Source: Verrucomicrobiota bacterium
GTDB taxonomy: Bacteria > Verrucomicrobiota > Verrucomicrobiia > Palsa-1439
Length of the DNA stretch: 33,457 nt
Reading direction: 5' to 3'
Assembly (NCBI GenBank): GCA_003164675.1
Contig: PLTX01000082.1
Span: forward strand, 10,413-43,869
The position numbers and the translations under genes are program-made. This document shows, one piece after another, positions 17,044 to 25,557 of this stretch. The notes below the pieces were generated by a model. The model had not been told where the DNA came from. It was given only the letters and a program-made list of their open reading frames with translations, and did no database searches. Position 1 is the first letter of the stretch. Each line of letters starts with the position of its first letter.

Positions 17044-17999
17044 AACGCTTGCGCAAAAAGCATCCCGCAGTCCGTGACCTCGGTGAGTTCGGCTTGATCC
17101 GCGAACTTCGGGGCATTGTCGGTTCCTCCGGGAATTCCGTTGTGGTTGGAATCGGCGATGATTGCGCCGTATTGCGCGGCGACAACCCCCACAAATACCT
17201 GCTCTACACCTGCGACCCGGTTGTCGAAGGCATCCATTATCGACCGACCGACCCGCCGCGCAAGGTCGGCTGGAAAACCATGGCCCGCAACCTGAGCGAC
17301 ATCGCCGCCATGGGCGGTGTGCCGCGTTGGGCCGTCGTCAGCATCGGGCTGCGACGCGGGACCGACGTCCGTTGGGTGAAACAACTTTATGCCGGCCTCC
17401 AGGCGGCCGCGAAAGCATTCGGCTGCCAGATTGTCGGCGGCGACACGACCCGCGTCCGACACGAACAGTTCGTCGTGGTCGCGCTGGTCGGTGAGGTCGA
17501 GAGATCGCGAATCACGTTGCGCGGCGGCGCGAAGGTCGGGGACTCGATCCTGGTGACGGGCACACTCGGCGGCTCCCTGCGCGGCAAACATCTCTCCTTC
17601 ACCCCGCGGATTTGCGAAGCACGGTGGCTGGTCGCCCATTTTCCCGTCCATGCGATGATCGACCTGAGCGACGGATTGTCCAGCGATCTGCACCGCATGG
17701 CGGAAGCCAGCCCGCGCGGGATCGGCTTCGAAATTCACGCCGCCGAAATCCCCATCTCTCGGGCGGCTCGCGGCAATCTGTCTGCCGCGCTCCACGACGG
17801 CGAGGACTTCGAGCTGCTGTTCACCCTCGATCCACGGCATGTGACCGCGCTCCGCCAGAAATGGGCGCGCCGATTCCGCACGGAACTGACCGAGATCGGC
17901 CGCGTCGTGAACTCCAAACACAAAGTGGCGCTCATCCAGCGGGACGGCTCCCGACAACCTCTCACCGCCTCGGGTTATGATCACTTCGCAGCCAGTTGA
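17040..17999 (+). CDS. thiL: Thiamine-monophosphate kinase
   Basis: 319 aa. It phosphorylates thiamine monophosphate to thiamine pyrophosphate, the last step of cofactor synthesis. It belongs to the AIRS/PurM-like ATPase fold: GEFGLIREL at the start, VVGIGDDCAVL (35-45) holding the metal-binding Asp pair, CDPVVEGIHY (58-67), NLSDIAAMGGVP (84-95), GGDTTR, and in the second half IDLSDGLSSDLHRMAE with another acidic metal site, then GEDFELLF. The ATG at 17040 overlaps the protease stop; the reading frame stays open upstream only inside that gene. Its 3' end overlaps tsaE by 23 bp. Confidence 0.95.
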   Translation: MKRLRKKHPAVRDLGEFGLIRELRGIVGSSGNSVVVGIGDDCAVLRGDNPHKYLLYTCDPVVEGIHYRPTDPPRKVGWKTMARNLSDIAAMGGVPRWAVVSIGLRRGTDVRWVKQLYAGLQAAAKAFGCQIVGGDTTRVRHEQFVVVALVGEVERSRITLRGGAKVGDSILVTGTLGGSLRGKHLSFTPRICEARWLVAHFPVHAMIDLSDGLSSDLHRMAEASPRGIGFEIHAAEIPISRAARGNLSAALHDGEDFELLFTLDPRHVTALRQKWARRFRTELTEIGRVVNSKHKVALIQRDGSRQPLTASGYDHFAAS

Positions 18000-18399
18000 C
18001 ACACACAGCTTCGAGGAGACGCTGCGCTTCGGGGAACGACTGGGCCGCGAACTCCAGCGCGGCGACGTGGTCGCGTTGTTTGGCGATCTCGGCGCGGGAA
18101 AAACCGCGCTCGTCAAAGGCATCGCCCGCGGGCTGGGCATCACGCAGGAGGTGACGAGCCCGACGTTTACTCTCGTGCACGAATACACGGGCGGGCGTCT
18201 TCCTCTGTTCCACGTCGATCTGTATCGCCTCGACAGCCCGGAGCAGGCGTTGGCCATCGGCATCGAAGAGTACTTGAATGGTCCCGGCGCGACGGCCATC
18301 GAATGGTCGGAAAAGATTGAATCGCTCTTGCCTGCAACGGCAATACGCATCCGCATCACCGCGTCCGACAACAACGTGCGCCGCATCGAGGTCGCATGA
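17977..18399 (+). CDS. tsaE: tRNA t6A biosynthesis ATPase TsaE
   Basis: 140 aa. TsaE (YjeE) is the P-loop ATPase of the TsaB-TsaD-TsaE complex that places threonylcarbamoyl on A37 of ANN-decoding tRNAs. Motifs: Walker A GDLGAGKT (36-43), SPTFTLVHEY (about 61-70) and HVDLYRL (about 79-85), then EW after a GIEEYL helix. It starts inside the end of thiL, 23 bp before that stop, and its own stop overlaps the tsaB start (ATGA). TsaD and TsaC are not in the window. Confidence 0.95.
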   Translation: MITSQPVDTHSFEETLRFGERLGRELQRGDVVALFGDLGAGKTALVKGIARGLGITQEVTSPTFTLVHEYTGGRLPLFHVDLYRLDSPEQALAIGIEEYLNGPGATAIEWSEKIESLLPATAIRIRITASDNNVRRIEVA

Positions 18400-19073
18400 T
18401 CACGCTGGCCATTGACACCTCGACACCGCGTGGCACCGTGGCGCTGTTGCGTGACGACAAACCGCTGGCCGAGGTTGCCTTCGACCGCTCCCAGGCCGGT
18501 CAAAATCTTTTTGACGCGGCGGCCAGGCTGCTCACGGAACACCGGCTCACCGCGGCGGACATCGGGTTGCTCGCCGTCGGACTGGGACCGGGTTCGTTTA
18601 CGGGGATTCGCGCCGGTATTGCGGCGGCCAAGGGCATCGCCCTGCCGCGAAAGCTGCCGATCAAGGGTGCCAGCAGCTATGATGCGCTGGCATTGACCGC
18701 CCTGCCGAAGATGCCCCGTGATTGCCCGCAGATGTGCGTGTTGGGCGACGCCCGCCGGGACGAAATTTATTTCGCGCTGTACGATCACACGGGCCGCCGC
18801 GTGAAGGACTGCCGGATCGCCACGCTCGAAGCCCTCGCCGACGAGATTCATCAACCGATCTGGTTTGTCGGTTCCGAAATCGAACGATACAAGAGTGACC
18901 TGGCGTCGCTCTTTGGCGGTTTCGCATCCATTGCCGAAGCGCCGGTGTTTCCCGGCGCTGCGACGGTGGGCTCGCTGGCTTTTCACCGCTTTCGAGACGA
19001 TGGTAATCGTGGGGATGAGAATCCCGAGCCAATTTATTTGCGCGCTCCGCAGTACAGGAAAATTGGAACATGA
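18396..19073 (+). CDS. tsaB: tRNA t6A biosynthesis scaffold protein TsaB
   Basis: 225 aa, as usual for TsaB (YeaZ). An ASKHA-fold protein that pairs with TsaD. Motifs: ITLAIDTSTPRGTVAL at the start, the LFDAAARLL helix, and the signature GLGPGSFTGIRAGIAAAKGIAL (about 66-87). The C-terminal half is more divergent, with LGDARRDEIYFALYD. The ATG overlaps the tsaE stop and its own stop overlaps the next start (ATGA), so it is in a continuous translationally coupled chain. Confidence 0.94.
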   Translation: MITLAIDTSTPRGTVALLRDDKPLAEVAFDRSQAGQNLFDAAARLLTEHRLTAADIGLLAVGLGPGSFTGIRAGIAAAKGIALPRKLPIKGASSYDALALTALPKMPRDCPQMCVLGDARRDEIYFALYDHTGRRVKDCRIATLEALADEIHQPIWFVGSEIERYKSDLASLFGGFASIAEAPVFPGAATVGSLAFHRFRDDGNRGDENPEPIYLRAPQYRKIGT

Positions 19074-20527
19074 CAGAACCCAACCCAAAACCAATTCCAC
19101 AATGGTCGGCGAATCCTGACCCCACGGATCACGTTACCGATACGGGCCAGAAGGCGTTTCAGATCAATATCGACTCCACGAAGTACGGCACATTCGCGGA
19201 AATCGGCGCGGGCCAGGAGGTCGCGCGGTGGTTTTTCCGGGTCGGCGGCGCGGCGGGCACGGTCGCCAAAACCATCTCCGCTTACGACAAAACGGTCAGC
19301 GATGTCATTTACGGCTCCAGCGACCGCTACGTGAGCCGGCAGCGGCTCCAACAAATGCTCGATTACGAGTACAATCTGCTGATCGAGCGGCTCGACGCGT
19401 CGCGCGGCGCGGAAACGAGTTTCTTCGCCTTCGCCAACACAGTTGCGGCCCGCAGTTACTCACGGCGCGATGATTCCAATGGCTGGTTGGGCATCAAATT
19501 TCAGTGCCGCCCGCGCTCCGAACCGTCGCAGGCCATGATCCACGTCCACCTGTTGGACGAGGAAAACATGCGCGAGCAGGAAGCCCTCGGCACCATCGGC
19601 GTCAACCTTATCTACGGCGCGCTGTTCCACTTCGAGAATCCGCGGTACCTGATCACGTCCCTGCTGGATCAACTCACCAAGAGCCGCATCGAAGTGGACA
19701 TGATCAAGTTCTCGGGACCGGGCTTTGCCAGGGTCGATAACCGCCTGATGAGCCTGCAACTGGTCGAGCACGGATTGACCGAGGCGGTGATGTTTACCGT
19801 CGATGGCGAGGTCGCGCAACCTTCCGAGGTCCTCTACAAGAAGCCCGTGCTCGTCGAGCGGGGCACATTCCGGCCGGTAAACAACCTGCACCTCGATATG
19901 CTCGAATGCGCGCGGCGGCAGTTCATGGCGGCTGCGCCGGAGAACCAGGACGCAGTCGTGCTCATGGAAATCGCCATGCACAACCTGCTCCAGAGCGTCA
20001 ACGTCCAGCCCGCGGATTTTCTGGCGCGCGTCGATACGTTGCGCACCATCGGCAAGACGGTCCTCATCACCAGCCACGGCGAGTTTTTCCGGATGGTCGA
20101 ATACTTGCGGCGCGCCACCAAAGACATGATCGGCCTCGCCATCGGAATGCCCACGTTGCAGGAACTGCTCGAACCACGCTATTACGCTGCGTTGCCGGGC
20201 GGCCTCCTCGAAGCGTTGGGACGGCTTTTCTCGGGACCGGTCCGGCTCTACGTCTACCCGCGCAAGGAAGCGAACGACCAGCTCATCACCACCGAGAACA
20301 TTCCCGTGCCCGACAATATGCGGCATATCCTCGCCCACCTCTGGGCCAACCGTCTCATCGAGGATTTGCAGGGCGTCAATACCAACTATCTCGACATCAA
20401 GTACGCCGAGTTGCTGGAGAAGATCCGCACCGGCGATTCCGAGTGGGAAACCATGGTCCCGGCCGCCGTCCGCGACATCATCAAGTCCCGCAACTATTTC
20501 GGCTTCGGTGGCGGCAACGACGAGTAA
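19070..20527 (+). CDS. conserved protein of unknown function, 485 aa
   Basis: I do not recognise a characterised family. The protein is soluble-looking, with no signal peptide or clear membrane helix. Its N-terminus has a distinctive KYGTFAEIGAGQEVARWFF (about 38-56) followed by GGAAGTVAKTISAYDKTVSDVIYG. The middle is alpha/beta in character (WLGIKFQCRPRSEPSQAMIHVHLLDEEN; VVLMEIAMHN), and VLITSHGEFFRMVEYL (about 341-356) looks like a strand-helix unit. The C-terminus ends NYFGFGGGNDE. I have a general recollection of the GTFAEIGAGQEVAR motif in conserved uncharacterised bacterial proteins. The start overlaps the tsaB stop by 4 bases, so it is co-translated with the t6A genes. Codon use matches its neighbours. 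Confidence 0.85.
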   Translation: MTEPNPKPIPQWSANPDPTDHVTDTGQKAFQINIDSTKYGTFAEIGAGQEVARWFFRVGGAAGTVAKTISAYDKTVSDVIYGSSDRYVSRQRLQQMLDYEYNLLIERLDASRGAETSFFAFANTVAARSYSRRDDSNGWLGIKFQCRPRSEPSQAMIHVHLLDEENMREQEALGTIGVNLIYGALFHFENPRYLITSLLDQLTKSRIEVDMIKFSGPGFARVDNRLMSLQLVEHGLTEAVMFTVDGEVAQPSEVLYKKPVLVERGTFRPVNNLHLDMLECARRQFMAAAPENQDAVVLMEIAMHNLLQSVNVQPADFLARVDTLRTIGKTVLITSHGEFFRMVEYLRRATKDMIGLAIGMPTLQELLEPRYYAALPGGLLEALGRLFSGPVRLYVYPRKEANDQLITTENIPVPDNMRHILAHLWANRLIEDLQGVNTNYLDIKYAELLEKIRTGDSEWETMVPAAVRDIIKSRNYFGFGGGNDE

Positions 20528-20581
20528 TCCCCGACGAAAACTGGACACATTCGGTGTTCTCCAGTAAGTTCACACGAGACA

Positions 20582-21097
20582 ATGACGGCGGCACGACAGC
20601 ACGTCGGTATTTTGGCGTCGGTGATTCTGGCTCCCGCAGTTGTCTGGGGGCAAGTCGGAACGACGGCGAATCCGGGTGGTTTGGCAATCACGAATATACC
20701 CGTTGCGGTCCCGGTGCCCGTTTCCCAGCCAGCCGTGGCCGTGGAGCCGGCGCAACCCACCATCGCCGCGCCCCGTCCCGCGGAGGTGGTAATTCCATCG
20801 GCAACGGCGCCGCCGCCCGCTTCGTCGGCGACGATTCCGCCGGCGCGCGCGACGGCATTGAAGATACCGACGACCCAGGAATTGCTCACCAAATCAATCG
20901 CGTCGGCCCCCGGCGGGTCGCAACAGAAGCTCAATGCCATTGCCGCTTCCCCGCTCAGCCTGTCCCCCACCAACGAGGCTGCGCCGGCTGTTGGCGCGGT
21001 AACCCTTTCGACTTCCCCGACAAACTCGCCCGCCGGTCAACCCACCCCTTGGCAGAAGAGCAATCCGCTGCTAAATGGGGTCGATTACCATTGGTAA
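20582..21097 (+). CDS. Pro/Ala-rich exported protein, 171 aa
   Basis: Unrecognised. A signal peptide (MTAARQHVGILASVILAPAVVWGQ) is followed by a long low-complexity region rich in Pro, Ala, Val, Thr and Ser (about 25-95) and a short helical piece (KIPTTQELLTKSIASAPGG). The last residues contain an aromatic motif, PTPWQKSNPLLNGVDYHW. It sits 54 bp after the 485-aa gene on the same strand. A protein of the same build is encoded at 24899-25507. Likely a periplasmic or cell-surface linker-type protein; no enzyme domain is visible. Confidence 0.7.
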   Translation: MTAARQHVGILASVILAPAVVWGQVGTTANPGGLAITNIPVAVPVPVSQPAVAVEPAQPTIAAPRPAEVVIPSATAPPPASSATIPPARATALKIPTTQELLTKSIASAPGGSQQKLNAIAASPLSLSPTNEAAPAVGAVTLSTSPTNSPAGQPTPWQKSNPLLNGVDYHW

Positions 21098-21118
21098 ATT
21101 AGTCCGCTTCGGCCGGGG

Positions 21119-21132
21119 CCGGTCTAGACCGG
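21119..21132. terminator. 14-bp perfect palindrome between convergent genes
   Basis: CCGGTCTAGACCGG spans the stop of the histidine kinase gene and lies 22 bp after the stop of the Pro-rich gene. It could end transcripts from both sides, but no T run follows on either strand. Confidence 0.35.
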
Positions 21133-23277
21133 GACGGCCTCCTTCTCGAGAACTTCGTTCGCCGTATCCTCGACCTGCGCGATGCTGAACGGCTTGCTCA
21201 GCCAACGGTTCCCCGTGTCGTTGAAGAACGCCTGTGTGTCCGGGCTGACGGTATCGCCGGTCACGAACACAATGCGGTGGGCCAACGCCGGGTTCCGTTT
21301 TTTCACGGTCTCGAAAAACTCCCGGCCATCCATGCCGGGCATGCGCATATCGGAGAGGATCAAGTCGTACGATCGGGCGGCAATGCGCTCGAGGGCTTCC
21401 TGGCCGTTGGTGGCGGTGGCCACCTCGTAGCCGTCTTGAGTCAGGACCATTTTCAACAGGTCCACGATGTTCGGTTCATCGTCGACGACCAGAACGGTCC
21501 GCTTGGCGGCCCCCGCGGCCGGCTGTTTGATTTTGGGTGGGAGCCGATCCGCTGTCGGGGTGACGACGCATTGGACGATGGGCAGGTCCACGGTAAATTT
21601 GGCGCCACCGGCCGGCTGATTCTCGGCCAGAATCCTGCCGCGGTGTTCCTGAACGATGGTGTTGGAAATCGTGAGACCCAAACCCGTTCCCTTGCCGAGC
21701 GGCTTCGTTGTGAAGAACGGATCGAAGATCCGGCCGATGATGTCCCGGGGAATGCCGGGGCCGTTGTCCGCCACGATCATCCGGATGTAGTTGCCGGCCT
21801 CTTCCGTGCGGATGGTCAAGACGCGGGGATCAGGCCGTTCGCCGAGCACGTGAATTGCGTTGCCGATCAGGTTGACGAGGACCTGTTCGATCTGGCCGGG
21901 ATCGGCCATCGTCGTGGACAAGTCGCTGGCGAGCCGTTGTTCCAGTTGAATTCCCGCCGCCTGAAGGTTCGCCTCTTGCGTCTCCAGCACGCTGGCGACG
22001 AGACGATTGATGTTCACCGCTTTCTTCTGGGGTTCGGACGGACGGGCGAACGACAGCAGGTCACGAACGATGCGCGACGCGCGCGCGCTCTCGTGATGGA
22101 TACGCTGGATGTTATCGACGGTTTCCTTGTCCAAACCGCTCTTTTCGGCCAGGAGCTGCGAGTAACCGATGACGACCGCCAGCGGATTGTTCAACTCATG
22201 GGCAACGCCGGCGATCAATTGCCCCAGCGCCGACAGCTTTTCTGCGCGACGCAACTGCTCGCCAATTTTCTTGCGTTCGCTGACGTCCATCAGGTTGACC
22301 TGCAGGGCCGGGCGCTGACGCCACTGCACCAGCGTGGCGTCGCCTTCACAGTTCACCGTCGTTCCATCGCCCTTGACAATGGGGACTTCGGTGAACGGAC
22401 GGAACACGGCGTTGAACAACTTGATGCCGTCCATCTGCAACGCGGCCGTCTTGACGGTTTGGAGCGACGGACACAGTTCGACAAACGGTCGTCCGACGAC
22501 GTCCAGCACCGAGCGTTTGGTCAGGCGCAGCGCGGAGGTGTTGGCTTCCATGACGCGATACTGGACCAGGTCGATCACGAAGATGGCGTCGGAGGCCGAA
22601 TCGAACAGGACCCGGTAGCATTGCTCGGCAATCGTCACCTCCCGTTCCACGATCATGCCGATCACGATCATGATGGTCAGCACCGCGGTCAAGAAGTACT
22701 CGAGAGTGGTCAGGGGCTGTGAGCCTTCCGCGTAGGGAAAGGCGATCAGGTGCGCGCCCCACAGCAGAAACCCGATGCCAAGAATCGTGGCGCCGTGGTA
22801 CGTCTTCCGGCGGAGCAGGTACGCGATGCCGGTGTAGATTCCCGCGGCGGCCAGCAGCGCGAAGACCGGCATCGTGATCCAAAATCGGTCGCGCACAACG
22901 AACGCCGCGACCGCGCTCCACACGACGAGCATCCCTGTCGCGAACTTGAGTTCCCGCAAGCTGCGCGGACGACCGGCGAGGTAAAAGCTGCCATAGAACA
23001 TGTACACGGCGCTCAGTCCGATGCAGCAGCGGCGCATCATGACCAGAACGGGAAACTCCGGCGATTCCTGCAAGCCGATCGCCGCCGCCAGATACCCGGC
23101 GTAGGCCGTCCACGAGACAATCCACAGGCTGAAATACGGTCGCCTGGTGCGGTGGTTGAGGTACGCAAACAGCGCCAGGATCATGCAGATGCTCATGAGC
23201 GCGAGGATCAACACCGCGTTCGTCCATTCGACGGGAAACGCGAAGTTACCGCTGCCGGCCATCACATGAGTATTCAC
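21124..23277 (-). CDS. Hybrid sensor histidine kinase with 7-helix sensor, PAS, kinase and receiver
   Basis: 717 aa. About seven membrane helices (18-210), a PAS domain (about 218-335; [12 protein letters not shown]), and a HisKA dimerisation helix with the phospho-acceptor His360 in [14 protein letters not shown] HATPase_c domain follows with N-box NLIGNA (469-474), DNGPG (504-508) and GTGLGL (530-535). After a linker comes a receiver domain (about 594-712) with Asp599/Asp600, phospho-acceptor Asp643 ([12 protein letters not shown]) and Lys in LSKPFS. The kinase class is NtrB-like. The start is a GTG at 23277 with GGAGG 7-8 bases upstream; ATG 23262 is an alternative. No output domain or cognate DNA-binding regulator is adjacent, so the phosphoryl partner is unknown. 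It is divergent from the GAF protein. Confidence 0.94.
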   Translation of the reverse strand: MNTHVMAGSGNFAFPVEWTNAVLILALMSICMILALFAYLNHRTRRPYFSLWIVSWTAYAGYLAAAIGLQESPEFPVLVMMRRCCIGLSAVYMFYGSFYLAGRPRSLRELKFATGMLVVWSAVAAFVVRDRFWITMPVFALLAAAGIYTGIAYLLRRKTYHGATILGIGFLLWGAHLIAFPYAEGSQPLTTLEYFLTAVLTIMIVIGMIVEREVTIAEQCYRVLFDSASDAIFVIDLVQYRVMEANTSALRLTKRSVLDVVGRPFVELCPSLQTVKTAALQMDGIKLFNAVFRPFTEVPIVKGDGTTVNCEGDATLVQWRQRPALQVNLMDVSERKKIGEQLRRAEKLSALGQLIAGVAHELNNPLAVVIGYSQLLAEKSGLDKETVDNIQRIHHESARASRIVRDLLSFARPSEPQKKAVNINRLVASVLETQEANLQAAGIQLEQRLASDLSTTMADPGQIEQVLVNLIGNAIHVLGERPDPRVLTIRTEEAGNYIRMIVADNGPGIPRDIIGRIFDPFFTTKPLGKGTGLGLTISNTIVQEHRGRILAENQPAGGAKFTVDLPIVQCVVTPTADRLPPKIKQPAAGAAKRTVLVVDDEPNIVDLLKMVLTQDGYEVATATNGQEALERIAARSYDLILSDMRMPGMDGREFFETVKKRNPALAHRIVFVTGDTVSPDTQAFFNDTGNRWLSKPFSIAQVEDTANEVLEKEAVPV

Positions 23278-23662
23278 ATTGGTCCTCCCAGATCACGCTC
23301 ACCCGCAATGACATGCATCGCGGTGATCATAAGCTGGTCAAAAAAGAGCAGGACTTGTGCCCGCAACGATGGTGTATGTCAAGAACACGCACACAACGGG
23401 ACCATCGCCATGAGCCTGTGCGACCGGGCGATCTCACCAAATTGGTCGTAAAACCGTTCGCCAGTGGGATACCCGGCTTCATCACGGGATGGATTTCCCG
23501 GATGGTGGTGTTCGCGTTTGCCTTCGACGACGGCATGGTTGATCGTGGCCTGGGCGAGGCCGGCGTCGTCGGCTTCTGGCATTGGATGTGCTCGAAATAC
23601 GGCTGGTGGAATTCTGATCGACCGCGTGGTTGCCATAATCGCATGAAAAGAGGATCGCTGAC
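23278..23662. other. 385-bp region between divergent kinase and GAF genes
   Basis: Must contain both promoters. A Shine-Dalgarno-like AGAGGATC precedes the GAF gene. A weak minus-strand ORF (23379-23582) is listed separately; otherwise I see no structured element. Confidence 0.4.
23379..23582 (-). CDS. doubtful 67-aa ORF upstream of the kinase
   Basis: Starts MPEADDAGLAQATIN and has a run of C-ending codons in its first half like genuine genes here, then GERFYDQFGEIARSHRL. No recognisable family and no good ribosome site; the opposite strand is also open with similar quality, so this may be chance. It would be 101 bp upstream of the kinase and co-directional. Confidence 0.22.
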   Translation of the reverse strand: MPEADDAGLAQATINHAVVEGKREHHHPGNPSRDEAGYPTGERFYDQFGEIARSHRLMAMVPLCACS

Positions 23663-24223
23663 ATGAAAGCGCCGATTCCAGCGAACGAGAAAGAACGCCT
23701 CAAAGCCCTTTATTGGTATGAAATCCTCGACACGGCGGCCGAGGAGGTTTTCGACGACTTGACGCTGCTGGCCTCGCAGGTTTGTGACACGCCCATCGCA
23801 TTGATTTCACTCGTGGACAAAGATCGGCAATGGTTCAAATCGAAAATCGGCCTCCCTACGGTTGAAACCCCGCGAGACATTGCGTTTTGCGCCCATGCGA
23901 TTTTGCAATCCGACGTCTTCGAGGTCAAAGACGCTTTGGAAGACCGACGGTTCGCCGACAACCCGCTCGTGACAACGGCGCCGCATATCCGTTTCTACGC
24001 GGGCGCGCCGGTGCGAACGCCCGAGGGCCACGCGCTGGGTATGTTATGCGTCATCGATCAGAAGCCGCGCGAACTCACCCCGAAGCAGAAGGAATCGCTC
24101 AACGTCCTGGGCCGCGTCGTGGCCAACCTGTTCAGACAGCGACGGTATATCAACGCGATGCAACGCATGGGTTCGGCGAGCAGTGCGACCGAGGCTGTCG
24201 GAACCGTCGAGCTCCAGCAGTGA
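23663..24223 (+). CDS. GAF-domain protein
   Basis: 186 aa, soluble. A single GAF domain fills residues 10-165: [45 protein letters not shown] is split here by its typical strand pattern, followed by [15 protein letters not shown], and [22 protein letters not shown]. This type usually sits at the N-terminus of diguanylate cyclases and kinases; here it stands alone without an output domain. It may be a stand-alone ligand or redox sensor (the FCAH Cys and VCDTP Cys are typical of the subfamily). Divergent from the hybrid kinase, 385 bp away, so a functional link is possible but unproven. AGAGG lies upstream of the ATG. Confidence 0.85.
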   Translation: MKAPIPANEKERLKALYWYEILDTAAEEVFDDLTLLASQVCDTPIALISLVDKDRQWFKSKIGLPTVETPRDIAFCAHAILQSDVFEVKDALEDRRFADNPLVTTAPHIRFYAGAPVRTPEGHALGMLCVIDQKPRELTPKQKESLNVLGRVVANLFRQRRYINAMQRMGSASSATEAVGTVELQQ

Positions 24224-24268
24224 TACATGGTAGCACCGCGTATCGCGTGGGGATCCGCAGCGTGGAAA

Positions 24269-24510
24269 TCAGCAGCGCGCTACCCAAGCTAGGGCAATGG
24301 CTTTCTTGTAGTAGTTCACGGCGAGTGTAGGTGCGCCTAGTACCCCGAACGCAACTCCCAGATTATTCTGTGCGTAGGCATACTTTCCGTCCATCTCCAC
24401 AAGCTTCTCGTAATGCAGCGCGGCGAGTTCGGTTAGCCCGGCCTGTGAGCACGCATATGCTGTATCAAAGGCGGCGCGATGGGCCACGGCGCCTACTGTG
24501 GACGGGAACG
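24269..24510 (-). pseudogene. TPR-repeat protein remnant
   Basis: About 80 codons with clear tetratricopeptide features: AFDTAYACSQAGLTELAALHYEKLVEMD, split as one and a half repeats, then YAYAQNNLGVAFGVLGAPTLAVNYYKKAIAL, ending at a stop after AWVARC. The canonical G-Y-A-P positions are present. Upstream it runs into hairpin repeat sequence with no start, so it looks like a fragment of a longer TPR gene broken by repeat insertion or deletion. The upstream boundary is approximate. Confidence 0.55.
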
Positions 24511-24518
24511 GCCAGCGA

Positions 24519-24538
24519 CCCCGACTTTGGAGTCGGGG
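24519..24538. repeat. hairpin repeat CCCCGACT-TTGG-AGTCGGGG
   Basis: 8-bp perfect stem, 4-nt loop. A close relative with the same outer 7 bases lies at 33360-33379 near the other repeat patch. Confidence 0.6.
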
Positions 24539-24779
24539 CAGGCCTCGGAATCGGGGTGAAGTTAGCCGTCCCTGGCGCGGGACGTGGTGGGGCGTTTGGA
24601 GTTGACAATCCATCGCAATATGATATACGGTTGTGTATGCATCGGTGTTTTATTGGTATTGGGGTTCAGGTCGTGATGGCACCGGGGGGGCGTGGGCACA
24701 GCGTGCCACGAATCGGACACGAATGGCACGAAGCACGGGCAAGTGGGAGTGGACAGGCACAATCTGGAAAGCAACGGCT

Positions 24780-24798
24780 CGGCGGTCATAGACCGCCG
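24780..24798. repeat. REP-like hairpin (8-bp stem, 3-nt loop)
   Basis: CGGCGGTC ATA GACCGCCG followed by CTACAG; same stem as at 12397 with a different loop. Confidence 0.7.
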
Positions 24799-24857
24799 CT
24801 ACAGTATGGACACTTCGGCAACTACGCGCGGCGGGGGGCGAGGACTGCGTAAAACAT

Positions 24858-24992
24858 GAAAATTACCAAACGAAGCCAATTTTCCGGGGTGTTGTAGGAT
24901 GTGGATTACATTGAGGGACAAGATGTTAGTAGTCAAAGTGTGCCATTTTGTCACATGGCTTTGTTTTGCCAAAATTGGCTTCGTTTCGGGGG
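24858..24992 (+). repeat. MITE-like element, copy 1
   Basis: About 130 bp bounded by a 16-bp terminal inverted repeat: AAACGAAGCCAATTTT (24868-24883) and AAAATTGGCTTCGTTT (24971-24986). The whole stretch matches the reverse complement of 32905-33035 without gaps at roughly 80% identity by eye. It has no transposase. Its right end runs into the 5' part of the Pro-rich gene. Exact ends are approximate; I see no clear target duplication. Confidence 0.75.
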
Positions 24993-25507
24993 TTTATGAC
25001 GCTCGCGTCGCTCTCCGGGCCGGGATTTTGGTGGGGGTCCTGCTGAGCACAGATGTTGCGCCTCTCGCCTATTCGCAAACGGCCCCGAAGGACGTGCTTC
25101 CTCCGACCAGCGTTGCGCGACCGCCGGTTTCGCCCACGTTGAACGTCCCGTCCCCGGACAACGTTGCTACGCCATCTCCTGTGCCGACCGCCATTACGCC
25201 GCAGGCACCGGCGCCGCCGGCGCAAAGCGTACCGCAATTGCCAGTGCTCGGCGTGGTCGAAACCAACAAGCTGAAAGCGCCCGCGAACGGCGAACCCGTT
25301 GGTTCTGGTTCGAAACAATCGTCGTTGTGGACGCAAACAAATGCGGCGCCATCGTCTGCCTGGGGAAAGACCACCACGGCTGGCAGCACGTCGCCATCCG
25401 CCGCCAAACCCGCGCCCGACGTGTGGTCTACGCCGCCGCCGAACACGCATCTATGGGATTCCACCATGCCGCTTGGTTTTTCCGGCACGAAGACCGACTC
25501 GAAGTAG
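24923..25507 (+). CDS. Pro/Ala-rich exported protein with N-terminus derived from a repeat element
   Basis: Unrecognised. From about residue 25 of this reading it has a signal-like segment (RVALRAGILVGVLLSTDVAPLAYSQ), then a Pro/Ala/Thr/Val-rich low-complexity body and a C-terminus with spaced Trp residues (SSLWTQ, SSAWGK, PDVWST, HLWDS). The build resembles the protein at 20582-21097. The only in-frame ATGs (24899 and 24923) lie inside the MITE-like element; 24923 has GAGGGA just upstream. Without the element, only TTG 25028 or GTG 25031 would be available and would cut into the hydrophobic core, so the original start may have been lost and replaced. Stop is 50 bp before alr. It may be functional or decaying. 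Confidence 0.6.
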   Translation: MLVVKVCHFVTWLCFAKIGFVSGVYDARVALRAGILVGVLLSTDVAPLAYSQTAPKDVLPPTSVARPPVSPTLNVPSPDNVATPSPVPTAITPQAPAPPAQSVPQLPVLGVVETNKLKAPANGEPVGSGSKQSSLWTQTNAAPSSAWGKTTTAGSTSPSAAKPAPDVWSTPPPNTHLWDSTMPLGFSGTKTDSK

Positions 25508-25557
25508 AAGCACAGTCGCCACCGCTGCCGGAGTTTTGGTACACTGCTACGGATTAT

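Larger units (their letters stand above)
24224..24898. other. 675-bp patch of decayed and repetitive DNA
   Basis: Holds a TPR-like coding remnant (minus strand), a CCCCGACT/AGTCGGGG hairpin, a CGGCGGTC/GACCGCCG hairpin, a stretch with GCCACGAATCGGACACGAATGGCACGAA, and the first part of a MITE-like element. No intact gene is visible. Confidence 0.6.

Noticed and set aside
16890..19100. 736-codon minus-strand open frame under thiL-tsaE-tsaB
   Set aside because: Lies across four well-identified plus-strand genes; no motif.
23313..23666. Plus-strand 117-codon frame upstream of the GAF gene
   Set aside because: Trp/Arg/His-rich, no ribosome site; overlaps the GAF start, and nothing in it resembles a family.
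24224..24990. Possible CRISPR array
   Set aside because: The repeats are single hairpins of different classes with no regular spacing and no cas genes.
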